DNA of 64,000 nt from Nocardia altamirensis NBRC 108246 (lineage in GTDB: Bacteria > Actinomycetota > Actinomycetes > Mycobacteriales > Mycobacteriaceae). The position numbers were made by a program, and so were the translations under genes. How positions within the stretch are numbered: the stretch's first letter is position 1; each line of letters begins with the position of its first letter. Location: the NCBI RefSeq assembly GCF_001612685.1, contig NZ_BDAY01000025.1, positions 1 through 64,000 on the forward strand. The letters run 5' to 3'. This document shows, in pieces, positions 52,276 through 61,670 of this stretch. The notes below the pieces were generated by a model that saw only the letters and a list, made by a program, of their open reading frames with translations, was not told where the DNA came from and searched no databases.

Positions 52276-52500
52276 CAGAAATCTCCTTCGATCGACTACT
52301 TCCTCTGACGGGGCGGCGACCGCGAAGTCATCGGTGTCGTTCGGATCAGCGTGACCGAAATGGCGATCGCGCCTGGTAGCGGGCAAATCCGACGATTCGC
52401 CCGCCGCGTGCCCTCCCCGATCGACCGTGCGCTGTCGATTACTCTTTGACGGCTCACGCCCGGCACAAACCGACTGGTCTTCGCCGACGAGAGGAACCGC

Positions 52501-53145
52501 GTGAATTTGTGGAGCTACCTCCGAGGCCGGGGAGATTTCCTGGCGTTCCTGACGTACCAGCATGCCTCCCTGGCGTTTCAGACGGTCCTGGTCGGCACGG
52601 TGGTCGCGGTCCTGATCGCCGTTGCGGTGTATCGGCTCCCGCTGTTGGCCGCGCTCTCGCTGACCTCCAGCCGTGTCGCGCTGACCATTCCTTCGCTGGC
52701 ATTGCTCGCGCTCCTGCTGGTGCCGTTCGGCCTCGGTGTCGTGCCGTCCTTCGTCATGCTCGCGTTCTTCGCCGCGCTCCCGGTGATCGGCAACGCGATC
52801 GTCGGCCTGCGCGCGGTGCCCGCCTCGGTCATCGAATCCGCCCGCGGCATCGGCTTTTCGCGCTGGCGCATCCTGTTGACCGTCGAATTGCCGATCGCCT
52901 GGCCGGTGATCCTCACCGGCATCAGGGTGTCCACCCAGATGATCGTCGGCGTCGCCGCGATCGTCGCCTATGTCCTCGGACCCGGTCTCGGCTCGCTGAT
53001 CTTCAACGGCCTGTCAAGGCTGGGCGGCGCGAACGCGCTCGAAATGGCGCTGACCGGCACCGTTCTCATCGTGCTCATCGCGTTGACGTTCGACGCGCTG
53101 CTCGTCCTGCTCGGACGCCTCACGATCGCGAAAGGACTCGAATGA
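52501..53145 (+). CDS. glycine betaine/choline-type ABC transporter permease (first)
   Basis: 214 residues from GTG 52501 with about five membrane helices. The ABC permease EAA loop appears as 'SVIESARGIGFSRWRILLTV' followed by 'ELPIAWPVILTGIRVST'. This is the OpuCB/ProW/ProZ type of osmolyte permease. Its stop overlaps the ATPase ATG. The four-gene order permease-ATPase-permease-binding protein, each overlapping by four bases, marks one transport complex. Confidence 0.88.
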   Translation: MNLWSYLRGRGDFLAFLTYQHASLAFQTVLVGTVVAVLIAVAVYRLPLLAALSLTSSRVALTIPSLALLALLLVPFGLGVVPSFVMLAFFAALPVIGNAIVGLRAVPASVIESARGIGFSRWRILLTVELPIAWPVILTGIRVSTQMIVGVAAIVAYVLGPGLGSLIFNGLSRLGGANALEMALTGTVLIVLIALTFDALLVLLGRLTIAKGLE

Positions 53146-54398
53146 CCGATACGGCAATCCGCAAGGTGACCGGTGCGTCCATCAATCTGGACTCGGTCGT
53201 CAAACACTATCGGGGCCAAGACAAGCCGGCGGTCGAGCGCCTCGATCTCGAGATCGAGGCAGGCACGATCGTCGCATTCGTCGGCCCGTCCGGGTGCGGC
53301 AAGACCACGACGCTCAAGATGATCAACCGGCTGATCGAGCCGACCGAGGGGCGCATCTTCATCGGCGGCCGTGACGTCACCCGCGAAGACCCGGACAAGC
53401 TTCGGCAGTCGATCGGCTATGTCATCCAGTCCGGCGGCCTGTTTCCGCACTGGTCGGTCGCCAAGAATGTCGGCGCCATCCCCCGCGTGCTCGGCTGGGA
53501 CAAGAAGCGGATCGCCGAACGCACCGAGTACCTGCTCGATCTGGTCGGCCTCGACCCTGGCACGTTCGCCGACCGGCTGCCCAAGGACATGTCCGGTGGT
53601 CAGCAGCAGCGCGTCGGCGTTGCCCGCGCGCTCGCCGCCGACCCGCCGGTGCTCCTGATGGACGAGCCGTTCGGTGCGGTCGACCCGATCACCCGGGTTC
53701 GCTTGCAGGACAGTCTGATCGCGATCCAGCACGAGCTGGGCAAGACGATCGTGATCGTCACGCACGACTTCGAGGAGGCCACCAAGCTCGGCGACAAGGT
53801 GCTCATCCTGTCCGAAGGCGGACACGTCGAGCAGTACGCGCGGCCGGAGGAAATCCTCACCGACCCGGCAACGCCGTTCGTCGAGGAGTTCGTCGGGTCC
53901 GGCGCGAAGCTGGCCTATCTCACCGTGTCCCGGGTGCGCGACGTCGACTATGCCACGGTGATCACCGCCCGCGTCGGCGAGCCTGCGCAGGCCGTGATGG
54001 ACCGCGCGATGGCCGCCGGGCACACCTGGGTCGTTGTCGTCGACGAGCACGGACGCCCACGCTCGTGGCCGTCGCTCGCGGAACTGGCGACCAAACCGGA
54101 GGTCTCCGACTTCCTCGATCGGCGGCTGCCCGTCGTCGCACGCTCCTCGACCCTCAACGACGCGCTCGACGCCATGCTGGCCGCCAGCCAGGGCGCCGCG
54201 CTGGTCACCGATGGTCGCGGTGCGGTGGTCGGCTCGCTCAGCATCGGCACGGTGACCGAAACGATCCAGGCCAAGCTCGCCGACGTGCGCTCCGCGGAGG
54301 CGGACCTGTCCTACGAGACGTACGTCGACGGCACCGATCCGGCGCCGACGCCGGTGGTGGCCGCCGAGGGGGAACCCGGATCGGACGAGCAGTCATGA
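53142..54398 (+). CDS. glycine betaine/choline-type ABC transporter ATPase with CBS domains
   Basis: 418 residues. Walker A 'GPSGCGKTTTLKMINRL', Q-loop 'YVIQSGGLFPHWSVAKN', signature 'DMSGGQQQRVGVARALAA', Walker B 'VLLMDEPFGAVDP' and H-loop 'VIVTHDFEEA' are intact, as in OpuCA/ProV. Residues about 270-385 form a tandem CBS pair, the module that senses ionic strength in OpuA-type systems. The osmotic gate makes osmolyte import likely. The Pro/Glu-rich tail is probably disordered. Confidence 0.92.
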   Translation: MTDTAIRKVTGASINLDSVVKHYRGQDKPAVERLDLEIEAGTIVAFVGPSGCGKTTTLKMINRLIEPTEGRIFIGGRDVTREDPDKLRQSIGYVIQSGGLFPHWSVAKNVGAIPRVLGWDKKRIAERTEYLLDLVGLDPGTFADRLPKDMSGGQQQRVGVARALAADPPVLLMDEPFGAVDPITRVRLQDSLIAIQHELGKTIVIVTHDFEEATKLGDKVLILSEGGHVEQYARPEEILTDPATPFVEEFVGSGAKLAYLTVSRVRDVDYATVITARVGEPAQAVMDRAMAAGHTWVVVVDEHGRPRSWPSLAELATKPEVSDFLDRRLPVVARSSTLNDALDAMLAASQGAALVTDGRGAVVGSLSIGTVTETIQAKLADVRSAEADLSYETYVDGTDPAPTPVVAAEGEPGSDEQS

Positions 54399-55132
54399 AC
54401 CGGTTCCGTCGCGTTCCGCTCGACGTCTGGTTCGAGCCGATCATCATCGGCATCCTCGGGATCGGCTACGCCCTCTGGTATCGATCGACGACCTTCACGC
54501 CGACGGAGAAAGCGGCACTTGGCTGGGACAACCTGCAGACCACGATCCTCGCGCACATCAAATTGACCGTGGTGGCCACGCTCATCGTCGTCGTCCTCGC
54601 GATACCACTCGGCATCGCGCTGACCCGCCCCGCGCTGCGGCGGCTGGAACCGTTCGCGGTGAACGTCGCCAACATCGGCCAGGCCGCGCCCGCGGTCGGC
54701 CTGCTCGTCCTGTTCACCTTCTGGCTCGGCACCGGATTCCGCACGGCGATCGTCGGTCTCGTGGTGTACGCGATCCTGCCGATCCTGCAGAACACGATCG
54801 TCGGGCTGCGGCAGGTGGATCAACGCACCATCGAGGCGTCGCGCGGCATCGGTTTCTCCGGCGCCCGCACACTGTTCCAGGTCGAGCTGCCGCTCGCGGT
54901 GCCGGTGATCCTGAACGGGGTACGCACCGCGCTCGTCATTCTGGTCGGCACGGCGACGCTGAGCACGTTCATCGGCGCGACCAGCCTCGGCACGCTGATC
55001 ACGACCGGTGTCACGCTCTTCTTGCCCAAGTTGCTCATCTCCGGCGCGATCCTGGTCGGGCTGCTCGCGCTGATCATCGACTGGCTCGGCAGGCTCGTCG
55101 AGCTGGCCGCGACCCCGCGAGGTGTCGCATGA
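54395..55132 (+). CDS. glycine betaine/choline-type ABC transporter permease (second)
   Basis: 245 residues from ATG 54395 overlapping the ATPase stop. Six or so membrane helices; the EAA loop is 'RTIEASRGIGFSGARTLFQV' plus 'ELPLAVPVILNGVRTALVIL'. It forms a heterodimer with the first permease. An N-terminal amphipathic segment 'LDVWFEPIIIGILGIGYALW' anchors it. Confidence 0.88.
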   Translation: MNRFRRVPLDVWFEPIIIGILGIGYALWYRSTTFTPTEKAALGWDNLQTTILAHIKLTVVATLIVVVLAIPLGIALTRPALRRLEPFAVNVANIGQAAPAVGLLVLFTFWLGTGFRTAIVGLVVYAILPILQNTIVGLRQVDQRTIEASRGIGFSGARTLFQVELPLAVPVILNGVRTALVILVGTATLSTFIGATSLGTLITTGVTLFLPKLLISGAILVGLLALIIDWLGRLVELAATPRGVA

Positions 55133-56094
55133 AACGCGCGGTTGCCGCCCTCCTGGTGACGGCGTCGATGCTCACCGGCTGCGGCCTGGTGAGCTCGTCC
55201 GGAACATTCCACGACGCGCGGCTGCCCGGTGGCGAACGCCCGTTGGCTGGCGCGAAGCTGGTCGTCACCTCGAAGAGCTTCACCGAGGGTGTGCTGCTCG
55301 GCAAGATCACCGCGACCTACCTCGCCGCGGCGGGCGCCGACGTCAAAGACCTGACCGGAGCGCCTGGTTCGGCCTCGTCACGCCAGGCCCAGCTCAACGG
55401 CGACGCCGACATCCTCTGGGAGTACACCGGCACCGGATGGGTCAACTATCACAACCAGACCGAGATCATCGCCGACCCGACGCAGCTGTGGCAGCGCGTG
55501 CACGACGTCGAGCGGCGCGATCACGACCTCGAATGGCTGCCGCCCGCGAACTTCAACGACACCTACGCATTCGGCACGTCGACGCCGAATGCGCAACGGC
55601 TGCAAGTGAAGTCGCTGTCCGATGTGGCAGCACTCCCGGTGCCCGACCGGACCTTTTGTGTCGACGACGAATTCTTCAGCCGCTCAGACGGTTTCATTCC
55701 GATGCTGCAGCAGTACGGGATCCCCTACAACGATCCCAACGGTGTGCCGTCCGGCAACGTCACTCGGATGGACGCCGGCGTCGTCTACACCGCAACGGCC
55801 AAGGGCGCACCCTGCCACTTCGGTATGGTCTACACCACAGACGGCCGGGTCAAGAACCTCGATCTGGTCGTCCTCGACGACGACAAGAAGTTCTTCCTGC
55901 CCTACAGCGGCACCGCGGTCGTGCGCGGCGCCGTCATCGATCGATATCCGGAACTGCGACCGCTGCTCGGGACCGTATCCGAGCACCTCAACGACGAATT
56001 GATGCAAGAACTCAACGGTCGCGTCGACATCGACGGCGAGGATCCGGCCGACGTCGCCTACGACTGGTTGAAGAGCGAGAAGCTGGTCGAGTAG
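55129..56094 (+). CDS. glycine betaine/choline-type ABC transporter substrate-binding lipoprotein
   Basis: 321 residues. The signal ends in lipobox 'SMLTGCGLV'. The OpuAC/ProX fold is shown by 'LVVTSKSFTEGVLLGKITAT', 'DADILWEYTGTGWVNY' and 'FAFGTS/TYAFGTSTPNAQR'-like middle segment; aromatic residues (Trp, Tyr, Phe) that cage quaternary ammonium groups are frequent. It delivers betaine, choline or carnitine to the two permeases. ATG overlaps the second permease stop by four bases. Confidence 0.88.
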   Translation: MKRAVAALLVTASMLTGCGLVSSSGTFHDARLPGGERPLAGAKLVVTSKSFTEGVLLGKITATYLAAAGADVKDLTGAPGSASSRQAQLNGDADILWEYTGTGWVNYHNQTEIIADPTQLWQRVHDVERRDHDLEWLPPANFNDTYAFGTSTPNAQRLQVKSLSDVAALPVPDRTFCVDDEFFSRSDGFIPMLQQYGIPYNDPNGVPSGNVTRMDAGVVYTATAKGAPCHFGMVYTTDGRVKNLDLVVLDDDKKFFLPYSGTAVVRGAVIDRYPELRPLLGTVSEHLNDELMQELNGRVDIDGEDPADVAYDWLKSEKLVE

Positions 56095-56187
56095 GCCATG
56101 TTCAGCGCAACTTAATCCGACACTCGCGGCCGCTGAAGGCGCACCGCCGGTTTCGCGGGATGACCGAAATTCGCTGTACCGTCGGGC

Positions 56188-57189
56188 ATGACCTCCGAAG
56201 TGATCGCCAAGGCGACCTACCCAGGCGGAACTGCCGTTACCCGAAGGTCGGGCACCGACCGGGTGCGGGCGTGGATCGTGTTGCTGATGTGTGCGCTACC
56301 GTCCGCGGGCTTGATCACGGTGCTGCTCTATGGACTCGGACGCACCATCGGCGGCGAAGCTCCCGTCGCGCTGCCGGTCATCTGGTTTCTGGTGTGCGCG
56401 GTGTGGAGCGTGGTGTGTTTCCGGGGCGCGCAGCGCCTGCCGCGCGTCTTTCGGCTACGGCGGCCGACCGACGAGGAAGCACTCACCCTAGGGGTGGCGT
56501 GGCAGAACGTCGCACGCAAGGCGGACGTGCCCGCCGCGGACTACACGCTGTGGATGCAAGAAGCGGACCGGCGATTCGTCGTGCCGGATCGAATGCTCAC
56601 CGTATTTCCCGAATCATTGCGGCTCAGCCCTCGGGAGCTGGAAGCCGTGCTCGTCCATCAGCTAGCGCAACGGGTGCAGGGGCGAGCAGTGTTCTGGCAG
56701 TTGCTCTTTCGGCACTACAACCTCCCCGTGGTCTGGGTCGAGCACGCGTTGATGTCCGGTCTCGGACTGGTCGCCGTCGGCGAGGCGGTCGCGCGCAGAT
56801 TGCCCCAGCGGGGATCTCGCGTCTTCATCCTCGGCTGGGCCGTGTTCAGCCGGATCCTCGTCGCGTTCCCTGCGGTCGCGGCGGCCACGGTGACCATCGG
56901 CCTGGCGCCCGCGGTGCTACTCCGGCTGGTGCCCGAAGTCGTGGCGCTCGCGCTGCGACCGATCGCCGACCGCTTCGAATACCGATCCGACCGCATGGCA
57001 GTCGATTTGGGATACGGCGCAGAGCTCGGGGGCGTACTCCGCCACGCCCCGGTCCCACCGACCCAAACACCACTGAGCCTGCTCTCGGTCTCCCTGTTCT
57101 CCTCGAAAGCCACGCCCGACAACCGGATTCGACGAATCCGCGATCGCCTCGACGAGCTGGCGCGGCGCTGGAACTCGCCGATGCGGTAA
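56188..57189 (+). CDS. membrane protein related to M48 peptidases with a ruined active site
   Basis: 333 residues. Two N-terminal membrane helices (about 27-50 and 60-78) and further hydrophobic stretches near 175-190 and 205-260 match the M48 HtpX/Ste24 layout, as does 'RELEAVLVHQLAQRV'. The zinc motif should be His-Glu-x-x-His but reads His157-Gln-Leu-Ala-Gln161, losing the catalytic Glu and second His. 'FEYRSDRMAVDLGYG' matches the third-ligand helix. It should therefore be catalytically dead and may serve as a pseudoprotease. It stands alone between the transporter and the two-component genes. Confidence 0.65.
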   Translation: MTSEVIAKATYPGGTAVTRRSGTDRVRAWIVLLMCALPSAGLITVLLYGLGRTIGGEAPVALPVIWFLVCAVWSVVCFRGAQRLPRVFRLRRPTDEEALTLGVAWQNVARKADVPAADYTLWMQEADRRFVVPDRMLTVFPESLRLSPRELEAVLVHQLAQRVQGRAVFWQLLFRHYNLPVVWVEHALMSGLGLVAVGEAVARRLPQRGSRVFILGWAVFSRILVAFPAVAAATVTIGLAPAVLLRLVPEVVALALRPIADRFEYRSDRMAVDLGYGAELGGVLRHAPVPPTQTPLSLLSVSLFSSKATPDNRIRRIRDRLDELARRWNSPMR

Positions 57190-57192
57190 CGC

Positions 57193-57879
57193 TCAGTTGG
57201 CGCCGGGAATCACGATCCCGGTTTCGTAGGCGAGGACGACGAGTTGGGCGCGGTCGCGGACCGCGAGCTTGGTGAGCAGCCGTCCGACGTGTGTCTTGAC
57301 CGTGGCGACGCTCAGATGGAGCGTTTCCGCGATCTCCGCGTTGGATCGGCCTGCCGCAACATGTTCCAGGACTTCCCGCTCGCGATCGGTCAGCGCGGCA
57401 AGCAGGTCCGGCGGCGTGGCGGGTGCGGTCGGCTGGCGGGCGAACGCGCTGATCATCCGACGGGTGATGCTCGGGGTGAGCAGAGCGTCACCCTTGGCGA
57501 CGACCCGGATCGCGTGCAGAAGTTCTTCCGGCGGTGAGTCTTTCAGGATGAAGCCGCTCGCACCGCTGCGCAGCGCCTGGAAGACGTGCTCGTCCTGGTC
57601 GAAGGTTGTGACTATCAGGACATTCGGGCCGTCGGCTCCTCCGGCCGCGATGTGCCGCATCGCCTCGAGGCCGTCCATGATCGGCATCCTGATGTCCATC
57701 AGGACGACATCGGGTCGCAGTTGGCGGGTGAGCCGGACCGCTTCGCCGCCGTTGCCTGCCTCTCCGAGCACGGTGAGATCCGCCGCGGAATCGACGAGCA
57801 CGCGGAACCCGGCGCGCACGAGGGCTTCGTCGTCGGCGATCAGAACCCGGATCCGGTTCTCGTCGGGGCTGTCAGTCAT
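57193..57879 (-). CDS. NarL/FixJ-type response regulator
   Basis: 228 residues from ATG 57879. Receiver: 'RVLIADDEALVRAGFRVLVD', Asp in 'DVVLMDIRMPIMDGLEAM', Thr in 'VLIVTTFDQDE', Lys in 'GFILKDSPPEELL'. C-terminal LuxR HTH: 'LTDREREVLEHVAAGRSNAE' and 'LSVATVKTHVGRLLTKL'. It overlaps the kinase gene by eight bases and is its partner. Only three bases separate its stop from that of the M48-like gene. Confidence 0.93.
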   Translation of the reverse strand: MTDSPDENRIRVLIADDEALVRAGFRVLVDSAADLTVLGEAGNGGEAVRLTRQLRPDVVLMDIRMPIMDGLEAMRHIAAGGADGPNVLIVTTFDQDEHVFQALRSGASGFILKDSPPEELLHAIRVVAKGDALLTPSITRRMISAFARQPTAPATPPDLLAALTDREREVLEHVAAGRSNAEIAETLHLSVATVKTHVGRLLTKLAVRDRAQLVVLAYETGIVIPGAN

Positions 57880-59101
57880 GGTGATCCTCATCGAGCGGAA
57901 AGTACGCGGTGACGGCGAAGCCGCCCTCGGGTCGCGGTCCGGCATCGAGCCGCCCGCCGAACAGCGACGCGCGTTCCCGCATCCCGACAAGTCCGAGGCC
58001 GGAGCCGCTGCTCTCGGGTCCGTCGTGGTGCCGCACCGGTCCATCATCGGCGATGAACACCGTCAGCTCGTGCGCGGCATGCCGGATCTCGACCTGCGCC
58101 CGATCGGTGTTCGCATGCTTGACGACGTTGGTCAGCGCCTCCTGCACGATGCGGTAGGCCGTGGTCTGCAACAGCGCCGGGTAGTCGGCGGGCGCACCGA
58201 CGACGCGATACTCCACGGACAGACCGTCGTGGCGCAGGCCTGCGACAAGGGCATCGATCTCGGCGAGACCGGGTTCATCGGATTCATCCGGCTGACCGGG
58301 CTCCCTGATCTGGGCAAGGACCTGCCGCAGTTCCCGCAGCGCCGAGCGGCTGGCCGTTTCGATCGTGCTCAGCGCTTCCCGCGCCTCACCCGGTTGCTCG
58401 TCGATCAGCAGGCGCGCCACCCCGGAACGGACGGCGACCATGCTCAGCGTGTGCGAGATCAGGTCGTGCACGTCTCGCGAGACACGTAACCGCTCTTCGG
58501 CCCTGATCCGCTGCTCCTCCGCCGCGGCTCGGCGAAGCTGTTGCGCGGCAAGGCTTTCCCGGTAGTCGCGGCGGGTTCGGAGCATATCGCCCGCAAGCCA
58601 GCCCACGGCGGCGATCGGCAGTTGCACGAAGTCCTGGTCCTGATTCGGGTGCAGAGGCGTGCCGAGCAGACCGCAGACGTAAAGGGCGATGAGCGCTGCA
58701 CCGGTGACCAGCAAGGAGTCCCGCCGGGATCGCTGGTTGGCCAGCGTGAGGATCGCGACACCCAAGGCCGGCCCGGTGTTGCTCACCCACGGGGTGAAGC
58801 GAACCCCGGCGATCGTCGCCAGGCCCAACACGACTGTCACCGCGACCACGGCCGCGACCGGCCAGCGGCGCCGGACCAGCAGCGGCAGGACCGCGGCGGC
58901 GCCGAACAACGCCATCGCGGGCAGCGATCCGTGTCCGGTCGTCCCGCTGAACAACTCGGGCACCGTGAACGCCACGAAGCAAGCGGCGGCGATGCCGATA
59001 TCTACGCCGTCCGGCCCGAGGCCTTCCCCGTGCAGACGTGCGATGCGTCGCTGATACCACGGTGTCGTTCGGGTGGTCTCCGGCTTGGTAGTGATCGCCA
59101 T
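57872..59101 (-). CDS. two-component sensor histidine kinase, DesK/NarX type
   Basis: 409 residues from ATG 59101. Membrane helices occupy about residues 40-175. The HisKA_3 site is 'LRVSRDVHDLISHTLSMVA', and the ATPase domain has 'AYRIVQEALTNVVKHANTDR' and 'GSGLGLVGMRERASLFGG'. The Arg-Asp-Val-His-Asp form differs from the Glu-Leu-His-Asp of the first kinase in this window, so the two systems are separate. Input is unknown and the sensor lacks an extracellular domain. Confidence 0.92.
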   Translation of the reverse strand: MAITTKPETTRTTPWYQRRIARLHGEGLGPDGVDIGIAAACFVAFTVPELFSGTTGHGSLPAMALFGAAAVLPLLVRRRWPVAAVVAVTVVLGLATIAGVRFTPWVSNTGPALGVAILTLANQRSRRDSLLVTGAALIALYVCGLLGTPLHPNQDQDFVQLPIAAVGWLAGDMLRTRRDYRESLAAQQLRRAAAEEQRIRAEERLRVSRDVHDLISHTLSMVAVRSGVARLLIDEQPGEAREALSTIETASRSALRELRQVLAQIREPGQPDESDEPGLAEIDALVAGLRHDGLSVEYRVVGAPADYPALLQTTAYRIVQEALTNVVKHANTDRAQVEIRHAAHELTVFIADDGPVRHHDGPESSGSGLGLVGMRERASLFGGRLDAGPRPEGGFAVTAYFPLDEDHHD

Positions 59102-59266
59102 GATGCCGACGGTAACCAACCGGGCCTGCGGAAACATCGCGCTGAGGTCGCTGGTTCACGTCATCCGCAAGTCGGACGGCGCCGGCCGTGTCCGTCCGTG
59201 GCGGTCGGCGATCTCGCGGCCTCGGGATGACGACAGCGCCCTGGTCGGCGGACCACAGTGGTGGAC

Positions 59267-59848
59267 ATGAACACAGCTGCGCGAACCAAGCCGAGATCGC
59301 TTGGCGCACAATCCGACTCCCTCCTTTCCTGGCCGCTGGTCACCATTGCCGCGACCTCGCTCAGCGCGGGCATCGTGGTCGGCGGGCTGGCCTACCTCGA
59401 CCGGTCGCCGCAGCGCGCGCCGTATGTCGGCGGAACCGCCGCGTGGGCCCCGCATATCGCGTTGCTCCTGCTCACCGCCGTCGGTGTCACCGTCATGGTG
59501 CGTCGGCGCGGCGCCGATGCCGTGCTACTCATGCTGCTCGCTCCCCTCGGCCCCACGGCAGCGCGGCGACTGGCCAACACCGTCGCGTCGATCCTGCGGC
59601 ACCCGACTGCCCTGCTTCGCCTGCTGCTCGGGGTGCTCCCCCTGGCCATGCTGGTGTTCGGCCCGTTCCGGGTCGGCGTGCAGATACTCGGCGGGCTCGA
59701 CCCGAACTTCACCGTCAACGCCTGGGGTGGGCCGACCTATCTGGGCGCGATGGCCTGCCACTACCTGGATGCCGTGCTACTGATGGCCGCCGCGGCCGCA
59801 CTCTTGAACAAACTGCTGCTGCCCGCCGCGCACGGGACGCGCCGATAG
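59267..59848 (+). CDS. small membrane protein of unknown function
   Basis: About 193 residues from ATG 59267. Four hydrophobic helices are visible, including 'APHIALLLLTAVGVTVMV' and 'LLRLLLGVLPLAMLVFG'. No known motif. It is divergent from the kinase gene and may share a bidirectional promoter with that system, and it converges on the chitinase-like gene. Confidence 0.55.
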   Translation: MNTAARTKPRSLGAQSDSLLSWPLVTIAATSLSAGIVVGGLAYLDRSPQRAPYVGGTAAWAPHIALLLLTAVGVTVMVRRRGADAVLLMLLAPLGPTAARRLANTVASILRHPTALLRLLLGVLPLAMLVFGPFRVGVQILGGLDPNFTVNAWGGPTYLGAMACHYLDAVLLMAAAAALLNKLLLPAAHGTRR

Positions 59849-59874
59849 TATTGGCGCACCGCGCCTTTCGGTGA

Positions 59875-60918
59875 TCAGCGGCCCTGCAATGCCTTGACGT
59901 TGTTGCCGAAGGTCCAGTTCTTCGAACCGTCCCAGTTGATCGACCAGGTCATCAGGCCCTTCAACGCGCCGCCGAAGGCGTTCCACGACTCGGCGACCAG
60001 CGCCGGCGCCATGTAGCCGCCGCCCGCGCCTGGTTGGGCGGGCAGGCCTGGAACCTGTTTGGCCAGGGGGACTTTGATCGTCGTGCCCTGGATGACCAAA
60101 CCCTTGTCGAGGCAAGTCGTTTGCGCCTTGAAGCCTGCGACCGTGCCCGCAGAGTAGGAATCGCCGGAGCAGCCGTACATGCTGCCGTTGTAGTACTGCA
60201 TGTTCAGCCACCACAGGCGGCCGTTGTCGGCATATTTCTTGATGATCGGCAGATAGGCGCCCCAGATCGAACCGTATGCCACGCTGCCACCGGTGACATA
60301 GGCGGTTTCGGGCGCCATCGTCAGGCCGAAATTCGCGGGCATTCGGGCCAGGATCCCGTCGATGATGTGAATGAGGTTGGCCTGCGAGGTCGACAATTTG
60401 TTGATGTTTCCGTCGCTGGTGAGCCCGGTTTCGAGATCGATATCGATGCCGTCGAAATTGTAGGTCTGCAGAATCGGCACGATGGTCGCGATGAACCGGT
60501 CGGCGACCACGCGCGAGCTGAGGTCGATGCCCGCCGTCGCGCCGCCGATCGACATCAGGATGGTCGCGCCCGCCGCCTTGGCCCGGCACATCTCGGCCGG
60601 GGTCGCGACCTTCACGGTCCGGTCCATCCCGTCCTCCCACAGCGCGGTACCGTCGGAACGAATGACCGGGAACGCCGCGTTGATCACGTTGTAGCCGTGC
60701 TGGGCCATGCGCGGGTCGGTGATCGGCGTCCAGCCGAACGGCGGATGGACGCCGTTCGACGCGCCGTCCCAGTTCTCCCAATATCCTTGCAGCACTTTGC
60801 CGGACGGTTTCGATTGCACCGCGCAGGTTTCGGCGGGCGCATTCGCCGATGCGACCGGCGCCGGACCGATCAGCCCGATGAGCGCGATGGCCAGTGCTGT
60901 TCCGAGCAGACGCGACAT
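59875..60918 (-). CDS. secreted GH18 chitinase-like glycoside hydrolase
   Basis: 347 residues with a Sec signal ending near 'PVASANAP'. The GH18 catalytic motif Asp-x-x-Asp-x-Asp-x-Glu is intact in 'FDGIDIDLETG', preceded by the substrate-strand 'ILMSIGGATAG'; 'WWLNMQYYN' and 'LMTWSINWDG' are the later GH18 strands. There is no separate chitin-binding module. The enzyme would cut chitin or related beta-1,4-GlcNAc polymers outside the cell. Confidence 0.9.
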   Translation of the reverse strand: MSRLLGTALAIALIGLIGPAPVASANAPAETCAVQSKPSGKVLQGYWENWDGASNGVHPPFGWTPITDPRMAQHGYNVINAAFPVIRSDGTALWEDGMDRTVKVATPAEMCRAKAAGATILMSIGGATAGIDLSSRVVADRFIATIVPILQTYNFDGIDIDLETGLTSDGNINKLSTSQANLIHIIDGILARMPANFGLTMAPETAYVTGGSVAYGSIWGAYLPIIKKYADNGRLWWLNMQYYNGSMYGCSGDSYSAGTVAGFKAQTTCLDKGLVIQGTTIKVPLAKQVPGLPAQPGAGGGYMAPALVAESWNAFGGALKGLMTWSINWDGSKNWTFGNNVKALQGR

Positions 60919-61075
60919 ATCAGGATTGAAGCAACGGTGAAGATCGAAGTCTATTTTCCCACTTGAACATTCGATGCGGATCGCGATTTCGGCATTTGCC
61001 GACCCTTGCTGCCGGGCGGCGCGCCCGGCATTTCACGACACTCAATGTTCGTGCAGGGATTTATATTTCAGAAAC

Positions 61076-61549
61076 TCAGGAAACCGCGCTGATGCGTGCT
61101 CGCAACCCGACCGCGAACGCGCGTGCCGCCGCGAAATCGGCGACATCGGGATGCCCCTTGCTGACCCCGCCGACAATCTTGAACGGCAGCCAGGTGTCGA
61201 GCCCGCGGCACGAGAACGTGTCGACCACCTCGAAGCCCTTCCGCTCGAGCAACCCGGCCATTTGACGCAGGTACGGCTTGACCGGCGGCTGCGGAAGGCC
61301 GCTGGTGGCGTACACGAACGCCTTGCCGCGCGTACCCGGCGGCAGCGACTGAACGAACTGGCGCAGCCGCGGGTGGAAGGACATGTTGAAGATCCCCGAG
61401 CCGAATCCCACCAGGTCGTAGTCGGCAAGCTCGGCGGGGTCGACGCGCTCCGGCTCGACGACGCGGGCGTGCAGAATCTCGCCCATGATGTCGGCGACTC
61501 GCTTCGTGTTGCCATGCGACACAGAGGTGCACACGATTAAGGCGTTCAT
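61076..61549 (-). CDS. flavodoxin family protein
   Basis: 157 residues from ATG 61549 with AAGGAGC upstream. The FMN phosphate loop is 'VCTSVSHGNTKRVAD' (Thr/Ser-rich), with 'YDLVGFGSGIFNMSFHPRL' and 'GKAFVYATSGLPQPP' as later flavin contacts. Short-chain flavodoxins carry low-potential electrons. It lies downstream of, and in the same direction as, the ECF sigma gene, and may be a sigma-dependent oxidative-stress gene. Confidence 0.85.
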   Translation of the reverse strand: MNALIVCTSVSHGNTKRVADIMGEILHARVVEPERVDPAELADYDLVGFGSGIFNMSFHPRLRQFVQSLPPGTRGKAFVYATSGLPQPPVKPYLRQMAGLLERKGFEVVDTFSCRGLDTWLPFKIVGGVSKGHPDVADFAAARAFAVGLRARISAVS

Positions 61550-61670
61550 GACGATGCTCCTTCGGGTGTTGATGCGGACGTCCTCTGAGACACCGCTCCC
61601 TCCGAGACCGTGACATCCGGTCGTGTGGTCTCCATCACGTGTCCCGCCACGCGTAAGGCGTTGTGTGCCC

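Noticed and set aside
61577..61615. ECF41-type promoter before the flavodoxin gene (TGTCACG ... CGTC on the minus strand)
   Set aside because: Both elements are present but 28 bases apart, longer than the spacing I know for this group, so it is not called.
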